Of a DNA stretch of 64,000 nucleotides, positions 1-10,018 are shown piece after piece. Position numbers and translations under genes: made by a program. The stretch spans positions 24,849 to 88,848 of the forward strand of contig NW_020312115.1 of NCBI RefSeq assembly GCF_002999335.1, written 5' to 3'. Position 1 is the first letter of the stretch. Every line of letters starts with the position of its first letter. This DNA is from Cyclospora cayetanensis. Taxonomy: Eukaryota; Apicomplexa; Conoidasida; Eucoccidiorida; Eimeriidae. The notes below the pieces were generated by a model. The model did no database searches and was not told the origin of the DNA. It was given only the letters and a program-made list of their open reading frames with translations.

Positions 1-44
1 ATGGGGGCCTCCCTCTCCGAGCCAATTCGGAGGCGGGCAGCAGC

Positions 45-3000
45 ATGAGCATGAGCATGAGCAGCAGCAGCAGCAGCAGTAGTAGTAGTTGCGTAGGCGC
101 GTCCGTCTACACAAAGGGTTCTCTTGTGGGAACACCGCCGATCGCGGGGCCTAGTGGTCTTACAGACGCATCAGGCGGAGGTTCTTATTATTACTATGGC
201 GAGGTGCGCCGATCAAAGCGTCATGGCTGGGGTTTGTTAGCGAATGAAGAGAGGCTGCTCTTCGAGGGGCAGTGGCAGAATGACACAGTTCTTGGTTGGT
301 ATATTTGCTATCATGAACTTGCCACCGAATTTGGGTTCCGCGAGCTGAACGAGGTGTGTGGCGTCTCGGTGCTTAGCGACAGCGACTTCTTCATTGTTCC
401 TGTGGGTGGACAGCAGCAGCAGCAGCAGCAGAAGCAGCAGCAGCAGAAGCAGCAGTATCCGCAGCAACAGAAACTCGAGCTGCAGAAGCAGCAGTATCCG
501 CAGCAACACATGCGCCAACAGCAGCAGAGCAAGCACGAACAGCAGCTGGGCTTGAGGAGGAGTCGTAAGTGCAGCACTCTGGCTGCCACATCATCCTCTG
601 CTGCTGCAGCGCCAGCAAACAGCCCCGGCGGCAGCAACAGCAACACAGGCAACAACTGCAACGCCAACAGCAGCGGGATGCCGGAGGTACGTCGCGGGAA
701 GCAGAAGCATTTCACGATTCACGCAGCCTCCGCCTTCACGATAATGGTCACGGATATGGAGGCTCTCCAAGATGAGGATGGCGGAGGTGGAGGACTCCTC
801 AGGTTGAATAGCGCAGGAAGCTCCTGCCCTCCTGCTGCTTCTACGGCTCCTGCTGCTGCTTCTACGGTTTCTTCTGCTGCTGCTTCTACGGCTCCTTCTG
901 CTGCTACGGGGGGTGCCCATTCGCGGCAGATGCGACAGGCTGCAGCGGCAGCAACAGCTGCAGCGGCTGCTGCGGCAGCGGCTGCTGCGGCAGCTGCACA
1001 CGAAGCTGGCCTGTTGCGGGGTGCCCCGAGCACCAGTGACAGCAGTAGGTGCAGCGTGGCGAGCTGCCCAGATGCAGGCATGATGCAGCAAGGCGTGGCG
1101 CAGCGGCAGCAGATGGATCAGGAGGAGGACGAGGGTTCAATGAGTCATGGAAGAGTTTCCTTCTCTGACTTGCCCAGCGACGCGGCGTCATCATTGATGC
1201 AGCGTGAGGGGAGCGGCTCCGTAGAACGGGGGAAGGGGCCCCTAGAGGACCACGAGGCCAGGGGCGACGCGGCCGAGGGGCCCTCCGCTTCAGAAGCTCG
1301 AAGTTCTTTGCGCAGCACCCGTCGAACGCAGACGTGCGTCAGTGGAAAGAAAACTGCGGCCGCGGCAGCTGAAGCGGCGGCAGCAGAAGCAGCAGAAGCA
1401 GCAGCAGCAGCAGCAGCAGCATGCGCAGATCCATCCGATGCGGCAGCAGCCGAAGCAGCGGCCGCAACAGCCCGCCGTCGCTTGTATAGGAGGGGAGCCA
1501 CATTCCCCGAGTTCACGACGCAAGAGAACTTGGCGGCCGAAGAGACACCCTTATGTGAAGGTGTGCGTCGGGGAAGCAGCAAACGAGGCACGCTGACGCC
1601 TGGAGTTGCGGGCTCTCCTTGGGGGGGAGCCCAGCCGTATTTGCGCGCCTCCGATTGCCACAAGTGGTCCTGTATAACGCTCTCCTACTTCCTGCGGCTT
1701 CTGGGCATGCAGCACGAGGCGGTTCTGTTCAAACGAAACAGAGTCAGCGGGAGCGACATCCCTTCGCTTGGCGATGCCGAGCTCAGGGCTGTGGGCCTGA
1801 AGGACAGGCACACACGGTGCTTTCTGCTCAGTGTATTCCGCTATCTGTGGTCTTGTACGGACCACAGAGACCCCCTTATGCCTCATAATCGGCGACACCT
1901 CAAGCAGATGAGCGAGAGAGTGCCGATCATCGCGTCCTCCGCAGTCTCGGTCGGGCCTTGCGTTGGCGGGGGCGGCTTTGCCGCGGTTCACAAGGCTCGG
2001 GTTAGGGGGGCCCCTCATATGGGGTCCGCTACGGTGGCTTGCAAGATCTTCAGGTACAACCCGAGGCCTACTGCAGTGGCGGCAGCGCTTACTGCAAAGC
2101 CCTTGCTCTCGAGAAACCCCCAGGGGGCCCACCACGGAGGCGGCCCTAGACAGCAGGCCGCTCCCTTGAGTGGCAGCAGGTCGTCAGAGGCAAGCAGCAT
2201 CTCCTCCGTATCACAGGATTTCGCGGGAGGCCTCCATGGGCCGTATGCCGCCGGGATCTCGCTGTGGGCTCAGAATCAGAGTCCTCTCATTCCGTACAGC
2301 CAGCAGACGGAACCCCCTTCCGACATTCGGACAAAGCAAGGGGGGCCCCCCCACTTCGTCAGCGACGGAGGGCCCTGGAGCGGTGGTTCCCTCAGCGCCG
2401 AAGGCACTGGAAGGAGGCCTTCGACGCCAAGGGCGGGAGGGGGGGGCCTCTCAAGCCCCTCCGCCGAAGGGCCCCTTAAAGGGGGGCGTCGCCACGAGAA
2501 GGAGAGTCCTTCCTTGCTGATGGCACCCAGCCCTCCGCTTCGAGGGCCTTCGAGCATTTGCAGCACGAGCCAAAGCAGCGCGAGCGACATGGCGTGCAGC
2601 GGGGAGTCTCGCTTGTTTCTGGAAAGCGGAGACGGCCGGTCAGAGGGCCGGGGGGAGACGGCGCACCACACGGTGTTCGGAGGCCCCAAGGCGGTCGCTT
2701 CCGAAGGGGGGCCCCCCCCAAGCGGCTCCTCGCAGTTTGCGTGGGAGTGGCATATTGCGCGTCTGCGGAACGTGGATTTCTTCCGGTACTGCCCTCGGCC
2801 TGTGAAGCATCGGGACCTGGAAGCCGATATTCTGAGTGTGCTGCAACCCCACTCAAATGTGGTATCGGTTTACGGCAAGTGTTCCTTAAGGCCTGGAGAG
2901 GAGGCCTTGCTGATCGAGTACTGCAGTAGAGGGTCTCTGGATGCCCTTATTTTTCCGGGGGCGTCCCTAGGGGGGGGCCCTGGAGCCGCGCCTCTGCGAA

Positions 3001-4211
3001 GGGGCAAGCGGAGGGCCCCTCTCACCAGGCCGGAGATCGTGCGGCTGTTTGAAGAAGCGGCAGCCGGCCTCGCACACGTGCATAGCTGCAACATCCTTCA
3101 CCGAGACATCAAACTGAGCAACATCCTCGTAACCGAAACAACTGCCAAGGTACGTGACAGTTCGACAGGTATTTGTGCTAGGCCAGCGAGTGCCAGAAAG
3201 AGGGCTTCTGCCGTGGCCAGTCTTCTCCATAGTTGCTTTTGCGCCAAACTGCCTTCAACCTGCTTCCAGGAGAGCCCCTCATATTGTGTCGTGGGAGTTG
3301 CTGCTCAGATAGCGGACTTTGGAGTTGCGACGGCGTTCGTCCCGACCGACAGCCCCTCAGTGCTCGGTCTCTTTGGCAATGTCTTCTACGCGGCTCCCGA
3401 AGGTACACCAGAAGGCATAATTTAAGCTGCTGCTCCGTTTGTGGGCGGCTAGAAAGTCGTTTCGCTGTTTTCCCTACGTATCGCCAAGCTGTGTTTTTGG
3501 CTGCTGTAGACAGCCGGGCAGGACGACGAGCTGCACGGATGCGGTAGTTGGGGGAGTGATGTTGCATGCGCCCTCGTCGGGGAGAAGGCTAGGGGAAAGG
3601 ACTGCTGTACATGCGGATCTTCTGGCTTGCGCCTATTACTCGCGATACCTCCTTGTAGCAGTCATCAATCTGTGTATCGTCGCGTATGGCTTGCTGCAGT
3701 GCTCCGTGGTGAGGGCTTCTTCCCGGCTTCGGACGTGTGGTCTTTCGGCGTTGCCTTCTGGGAGGCCCTAACAGGACAGATGGCTTTTGACGGTTAGCGC
3801 GCTTCTTTTGTGCTTCCTGCGGATGTTTATTGTTGCCTCTCTTCAGCGTCGGTGTGTTTCCGTTGGGTGCTGCGCTTCCAGTGCCCCACCCTCTGGTGCG
3901 CTGCAGCTGCTTTTCTCCCCACTCTTCAGGCGTGCGTGCTGACTGGTGGCAGGGTATTGGTGCTGCTGTGTTGGATCCGGCGCTCAGGCCTCTCTGCAGG
4001 CTATGTCTACGTGCACGTCGCGGCAGGAGATTTGCGTCTAGCGCCTCCCTCCGATCTGCTGCCTGGCCTTCGGCTGCTGCTGCAGCAAATGCTGCACCCC
4101 AGCCACAAAGAAAGGCCGACTTTTACAGATATTAGGCGAGAGCTTGCGGCCCTTCAGGAGAAGACGATCTCTGCCATTGAAGAGGACTTGGACGAATTTT
4201 TCTCTTACTAG
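45..4211 (+). CDS. TKL3: MORN + SAM + TKL-family protein kinase (PfTKL3-like)
   Basis: Predicted signalling kinase. Proposed exons are 45-3149, 3309-3402, 3700-3792 and 4000-4211 (1167 aa; phases agree). Seen in order: Ser run; MORN-like repeats (about aa 47-90, YYGEVRRSKRHGWG); Gln/Lys and Ala runs; SAM domain (about aa 536-602); kinase domain from about aa 640 with a Gly-rich loop (VGGGGFAAVHKA), beta-3 Lys (VACK), catalytic HRDIKLSN, then across splices AKIADFGVA, APEV and DVWSFG. All catalytic residues are present, so it should be active. A low-complexity insert of about 240 residues separates the beta-3 Lys from the alpha-C segment. MORN plus SAM plus TKL kinase is the architecture known for Plasmodium TKL3. 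Intron 1 is 159 nt and open in frame, so retention would add 53 residues before DFG. The frame is also open upstream of ATG 45, so the N-terminus may lie outside the window. Converges with the RAP gene. Confidence 0.85.
3150..3308 (+). other. In-frame 159-nt intron of the TKL kinase
   Basis: Donor AAG|GTACGT and acceptor GCTCAG|ATA are both phase 0. The intron has no stop in the coding frame, so simple ORF calling reads straight through it. Removing it rejoins the canonical AKIADFG segment of the kinase, which is why it is called an intron. Confidence 0.85.
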
Positions 4212-4974
4212 GCCCTTTCTTCATCTTCTTCCTCTTCATCCTGCTATATGAGTCGCGTCTGCTGCGGTACTATTAACAGGGAAACGGCCCAGCAGGTAGC
4301 AGGAGCAAGGATAGCAGCACCACTAGGACCAGCATTCTTCTCTGCAAAGTCTAGCATCAGGTTCTGAGTCTTTCAGCTAGCTAGTCAGCGAGTTGGCCAG
4401 CTACCTCAGTCCTACGGGTTGTCTAGCTAGAACAAGGTGGCTAGGTTGCGAACCGGCTGCTGGCCGAACTCTTTAGATGCACTTGCTTGGTAGGCATAGT
4501 CCTGAATATTGTTCATAAAGTAGCAGTATGTAGATCCCTCAGCACCCTTCTCTTCAAGCACTTTTTAATTTTAATGACCTGAGGTAGTGTCTATGGCTGT
4601 GGCTGGCTGGGAAACCAGCTGTGGCGTACATGCAACGCTATCGCATGCATCTGATGGCAACGACAGTAAAAGTCCTGATTCCTTTGCACGGCTGGAGATT
4701 GGGGACAGCCTCGCGTCTTCGTTCTAGCTAGCCAGCTGGCCGGCTAGCTGACTAGCGTATGATAGCTTGGAGAGTAGTGCAGAGTCTGTGAGGTGGATTG
4801 GCTTCGTAGCATGACTCATTCCTTCCCCGTGTACAGAAACATTCGAAATTCGGGCTTTGTGGGTCGGGGGCCTGGAATGCAAGGTGTAACAATGCGCATG
4901 CCGAGCGTGCCTGTAGCCTACTGATACTGCCCATGGCTCCATGGGTGCTGCTGCCGCGCTCCCTCAGTCCCTCA
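4212..4974. other. Convergent intergenic region with TAGC-rich inverted repeats
   Basis: No coding signal seen. It should hold both 3' ends of the kinase and RAP transcripts. TAGC/CTAG-rich stretches at about 4370-4450 and 4720-4758 are partly inverted copies of each other (for example GCTAGCTAGTCAGC against GCTAGCTGACTAGC). Confidence 0.5.
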
Positions 4975-7900
4975 TCAAGGATTTTCAATATGTGGATGCC
5001 TCTTGGACCCCCCTTCCACCCCATCTTCAGTACCGGAAGCCTGCGCTTCGTGGACGTGCCCATCCACCTCGACTGCCGCTATCTGTGCGTGGATGAAGCC
5101 TCCAGGCCCTGTTTCACAAGGCGCTACTGAGCCTTCCGACGAGTCGCTCGAGCTCCCTAGGGTCGTTGAACCCTCGAAGACATGCAAATGAGCTTCTTGG
5201 GGCCGCCTGCGAGCGGCCTCATCGACTAGCTGCTCCGCGAGCTGAGCGCAGAAAACGATTCTTCTTGGGAGCGTGGTTAGCTGATCCCATTCGAGGAAGG
5301 AAACCTTTCCTACAGTGAAGCCGAGTGCCCTCAGAAGGTTGAGTTTCAGGGATGTGGCGGCAGTGAGCATGACTGTGTTCCTGTAGTAGTGGGGGGGCCC
5401 CTCGACCTCGAGACAAATCCGAGGACCCAAGAGGATATCCACACAGAGGGGGCCCAGCTGCACTTCACTCTGATGAGGCACGCACGCCAGGGAGAAGGCT
5501 CTGGATACGGAACGGTGGAGGAGGGATGACAGCGAAAGACTGCCTGATGAGGCAAGGGAAACGGTTGCTGCCTGAGCGAGGAAGGAAAGCACTGGAGAAG
5601 GCAGGTCAGAAAAGAACTTTGGGCGAAACAGACGCAAACAGAGACCTGCAAGTTGTATTCTGTAAACCGTTGCTGCGCTGAGACGGTGCTGCTCTCGCTG
5701 CAGCTGTTGCAACAATCCCAAAAGGAGACCATCAAATTGATCCGGGGGCAGCTCTTCCTGGTGCTGCCCCTCGGACTGCTCATGTTGATTGGGTTTCTGT
5801 CGACCTTGCACACAATTGGTTTCTTCTGCCACCGACTGCGGTTGCTCCACGCGTTGATGTGGCTGTAGCAGCAGCAACGCATAGAGAACAGTTGCTGCGT
5901 CTTCTTGGCCCAGTTGGTGTAACCTTGCGTATATCTCCTTCCCGAGGTGTTTGTACAGCTGCGGATCCCGTACTGCTAGCTTTGCACATGCAGCAAAAAC
6001 GCCGCAAAGAGCCCTGTTGCTGAGCTCCTTCTGTCTCTTTCTCACGAGGCGGGACGCCCGGGAGAGGAAGGCGCTATCTCTCCATCTCAAGCGTTCCAGA
6101 GATACCACCGCAGCAGCGATGGAGCAGCAATCGAGAGAGAGAATATGCAGTCGGAGGCGGGCGATGGCTGCTCTCACAAAGGCCTGAGACACTGCTGAAG
6201 GAGGCCCACGTGCTACAGACCCCAGAAGAGAGACGAGGCTGTCTAGCGGCATCTGGGAGGCCCGCAGGTTGCCTTGCCGCTGAAACGCTTCCCACACTAG
6301 CCTGTTGTTGATGCCAAGCGACACGGCAGCACTCGCAACAAGGGATAACCCCAAAGAAGAAAACTGCCGCTCGTAAGAAAGCAGCTGCCTCTCCAGCAAC
6401 CCGCAGAGTTCCTTATCTCTGACACCGGCCCTAGCCAGCGCATGGGCAAGGCAAGCGATCGTTTGTGCACCTGGCACGCCTTTTTCCGTGGGCATCACGG
6501 CAGGTGGAGATGCGTCCGTGGAAGAGATACACTTCGAAGAGAGCCGGCGTAACTCCTCCTTACAACAGTCGCTTAGGACCGCGAAGATGCGAGGGTCCTT
6601 CTGTCCCATTCTATTCAGAGAAAATGCAACTTGCTGGAGATCTAAGAGCGACAAGGAGAAGTTCTTATGATATTTACGACCCACGGTGGCTCTGAAGAAC
6701 ACTTCATCCTTGATGGCGTGCAGCAGCGCCGTGTCCGAGCACCCCAATTTTGCAAGAGATATACAGAGGACTGCCAACTCCGAAGCCCGAAACTTTTGCA
6801 GACACCGAGGGACGCGATCAGACAACGCAGAAAGAAGAGCGGGGTGGCAACAACCAAAACGCGCAAACCCATGACTCAGGAGGGACAGATGCTGAGGACT
6901 ATATAGTGCAATCTCTCGTACTGCCTGCAAAGAGAGACAGAAAGACAAACAAAGGAAGGGGCGAGTAGGTTTAAAGGAGTGCATATATTTATTGGTGTGT
7001 TTAGATGTGTGTGTTTATATACATATATATATATATATATGCGTGTGTGAGTGCATTTTCATGCACGCAAGGTTCGAGAGTTAAAAACAGACATAAGTAT
7101 CGAGAAACATAGCGCGTGAAAGCTCACCCTAGAGCAAGCAGCAGAGCGAAGAAGGTTGAAAGGCTTAAGGGCAGACAGTGACACGAAATACGCGAAGACA
7201 CACAGGGAGAAACACTAAGTTTCGTGCAAATCGCTGGCCTCAAAGCGTGGCAGCGTTAATTGAGAGGGCACTGTGTGTCATGCAAAGGAGCACTGAGGTG
7301 TGTATGTACACCGCAAGATGTTCTTAAAAGAGAGAGGAGGTCGCAATATTAGGAAAAAGGCGCAAAGCAGGGGCATATTTAGAGAAAAGCAAAAGGGCCT
7401 AGGCTCACGTGCTCTGCTGCAGCACCAAAGAGGGGGTCACTGTACATCTCCAACCGTGTAAAGGCATTTATGAAGAGGGCAACATCCTGTGGGAGCCATT
7501 TATCCTTTTGCGTTAGCGCTGCCTCCTCTATGGCATGCAGGGCCCCTAAATGTCTTGCCGATGCGACGGCAAGCGCGTTGGCCGTCAGTGCTAGCTGCAT
7601 AGGCCGCATTGCTGCTGCAACGCGGGGTATCTGTGGGGCCATGGAGGCAACAAAGCGCACCGTGGCGGCTGTACTCCTACATTTCACACTGCTATTGAGT
7701 GCAAGGGACACTTCCTTGGGGCCGAGGGCTGACGCCTGCTGCAGCAATCGCTGTGCTGCGGCTGCAAAGGCTGCCTTGTCTGCCTCTACGTCCAGGGGAA
7801 CCCTAAGTCGAGCATACGCGGCCATCAACTCCCTACAGCAGGAGGGTGATGCTGACTCTGCAGTGGCGCGAAAGGCAGTTGCAAGGTGCCGCAACGTATT

Positions 7901-8730
7901 AACGCTCCGCCAGCCGCACTGCTGCAAAACCCGCAGTAGATCTCTTATTTCTGTGGCAGTAAAGGCAGCAGCAGGCAGTTCCTGCAGCCGCAGATGCAGC
8001 GACCGCTGCAGCTCATTGTCTCTTAGCCCGCTGGCCCTTAGCCCATTGTAAATGACCAACAGATCATCAGGGCTAAGAGCTCCCATAACACGAGTCGTAG
8101 CCTTCGCAAGGGCCCCCCAGTGCACAGGGGACAGAGGCAACTGGACTCTTGGAGGAACCCCCGAAACGGGAGCTAGAGGGGCCCCTAAGGGGCCCCCAAG
8201 AAAACGGTATACATTGAGGAGGGCCTCACGGCCCAGCTGACTCAGCTCCAAAGGGGAGAGGAGATTCTGATGCCAAAAACACACGCAACTATGCTCGATG
8301 CAGGTGATGCTGCAGCCTCCTCCGGCGTGCTGGTGGAGGCGACGCGGAGAGCCACTCAAACGCGCCGCGCAGAACCCCTTAAGCAGCCCAACCAGCAGCA
8401 GCACTAGCCATAAAGACAGCAACAGGATCTCACCTCGGCCTCCTTGGGGGGCGCTGGCCTGTCTACCACAAGCACGTGGTACCACCTATGAAAAGTTCCC
8501 GGGGGGCCCTCCACTGTTGGCGAGATGGGTGTCGCAGGGGCCCCCTGCAAGGGGCGTCCTGAATGTGAGGTGCTGGGGTCCTCTGGAAGCTTTGGCAGGG
8601 GAGCTCCTGCACGGCGGGGGTGAATTCTGCGCTTAAGCGGAGGCGAAGTCACCAGCCAGGCGACAGAGTGCCCCGTATGAAAGGGAAATGGAGGGGCCCC
8701 CAGCCTCAAGACCCCAGGGGGCCCCCGCAT
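4975..8730 (-). CDS. RAP-domain helical-repeat protein, probably organelle RNA-binding
   Basis: Proposed exons on the minus strand are 8730-8434, 8266-7409 and 6924-4975, all in phase 0 (1034 aa). The body is Leu/Ala-rich repeated helical pairs, for example SHGFARFG and CISLAKLG, as in FAST/heptatricopeptide-type RNA-binding proteins. Near the C-terminus (about aa 885-960) is a RAP domain: DILLGPRICLEVEGPPHYYR, a Lys/Leu helix, then LGFTVGKVSFLEWDQL. RAP proteins of apicomplexans act mostly in mitochondria or apicoplast on rRNA fragments and transcripts; that role is inferred from the family. The second intron (6925-7408) carries an AT microsatellite. Exon 1 is Gly/Pro-rich, coded by GGGGCCCC-type sequence, and its start is the least certain part. 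A C-terminal extension of about 70 residues follows the RAP domain. Confidence 0.8.
7015..7040. repeat. AT microsatellite in RAP gene intron
   Basis: A run of alternating AT of about 24 bases lies inside the 484-nt second intron of the RAP gene. Confidence 0.9.
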
Positions 8731-9670
8731 CAGTGAGGGCTCCAGGAGAAAAGCTCCCAGTCTATCGGGAGGGCCTTGGGAAAACTCCCCTTATGCCATC
8801 GAAACAACGAAAATCCCTTAGCCTTGCATTTTAAAGCAGACTTTCTAGGCTTAAAACCCCAAAACGTAGACCTTGGGTGGCATCGGCATTGCGAGAGAAC
8901 CATGGGTACCCTCCCGCGGGTAGCGGTCGATTGTGGGGCCTAGCGGGGGCCCCCCTGAGACAGGTTCCCATTCAAAGCAAGTCTAACTTCTCTTCACTGT
9001 TATGACGTTCTTCCTCACGTTGCCGCTTGACGACTCCCCAAAGGACCGTTGAGTGCATCCTGGTGTAGCGAGGCCTCGGTGACCTTGCGGGCACAACTGC
9101 AGTTGCTAAGGCCTAAGGCCCCACCACAAGCTTCGAACTGTCGAGCCAAAAAATGCCGGTTGTGCGAACTCCTGGAGAGCTCTTAGGTTCTGCCTCGGCC
9201 TTCAGCCCCGGCGAGGGCGTCTACCAGAAAGGGGGCGACCTCAGGGCCTCAGCTGTAGGCATCGAGAAAGTCTCTCCTCCGCCGAACAACAGGGTAAGAC
9301 GATGCGCCTATTGAAATCTATCGCAAAGGACCCAGGGGGAATGCCGCTTTTCCGGGCGACTCGCAAGGCTGTACGCGGGCGAAGGCCTTAACTGTCTTTT
9401 CGCTCGGGAGGGGTCCAGTGTATCTGCACCGCATGTGGCCTTTCTGTGCCCTGAAATCGGTGTCCTTCGCCTGTCTCTAGTAGCAGTTTAAGGGGGGGCT
9501 TTGCGAAGCGCCGATCCCATTGGCAGAAACCGAGGTGCTCCCTCATGTGGCAGGCACCTCAGGAAAGCCTCCCCCCACCGCCTGTGCGTTCAAAGGCGTT
9601 TCGAGGTGGCCTCCCCCTCCTGCGCTCATTTATCTGCAAGACCCTCCTTGTGCAAGGATGTGGCTGCTCT
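8731..9670. other. Gene-poor region upstream of the RAP gene
   Basis: Probably holds the RAP promoter and 5' UTR. GGGGCCCC-like palindromes recur (8690-8720, 8940-8955). I see no conserved coding motif. Confidence 0.4.
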
Positions 9671-10018
9671 TTAGATTTGATTCAGGCGTCCATGAGGTCT
9701 GGCATCTCCTGGCTCTCGTACTTCCAATGGGGCCCCGTGTTTGTCCCTGATGACCTTCTCCTGTCCCTGAGTCTTCTGGTATGCAAACTTCGAGTCATGC
9801 CGTTGCGCTTTCAGGGTTTGCCAGTGCTGTCTATACTCCGCGCTGCGCAAAGTCGCGCGGCAGTCGCTCGCGTCGGCTCCTTGGTCTTGGGTCAGGTAAG
9901 CAGGGTACCCCACTCCACCCTTGGTGCAGACGTGCAGGACGCGGCCTGTTGCTGGTTCCAGCAAGCACAGCAGTGCTTTTAAAGGGGCTTTGTCTTCTGC
10001 ACAACCTGAGGTAGTCAC
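9671..10018 (-). mobile_element. Decayed Ty3/gypsy RNase H-like fragment
   Basis: On the minus strand this 115-codon open segment contains GYPAYLTQDQG, then SAEYRQHWQTLKAQ and SKFAYQK. This resembles the order seen in Ty3/gypsy RNase H domains (a G-Y-G-A-x-L-x-Q strand, then an E-x-R/K-Y helix). Just upstream on the same strand (10010-10400), in broken frames, are CPNLIAPL and KSPTPVKACKK, which recall the RT-connection region (PTP and F-S-x-I-A-x-P-L). There is no intact ORF, and neither LTRs nor an RT active site were found here. Read as a remnant; chance similarity is possible. Confidence 0.4.

Noticed and set aside
591..1091. Minus-strand Ser/Arg and Leu-rich frames opposite the kinase N-terminus
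   Set aside because: Mirror frames of CAG/GCN triplet runs in the kinase gene.
6925..6984. ATG at 6984 as start of the RAP protein
   Set aside because: It lies inside the intron: a strong acceptor (TCTTTGCAG) follows, and phase-0 joining to the upstream exon continues the helical repeats.
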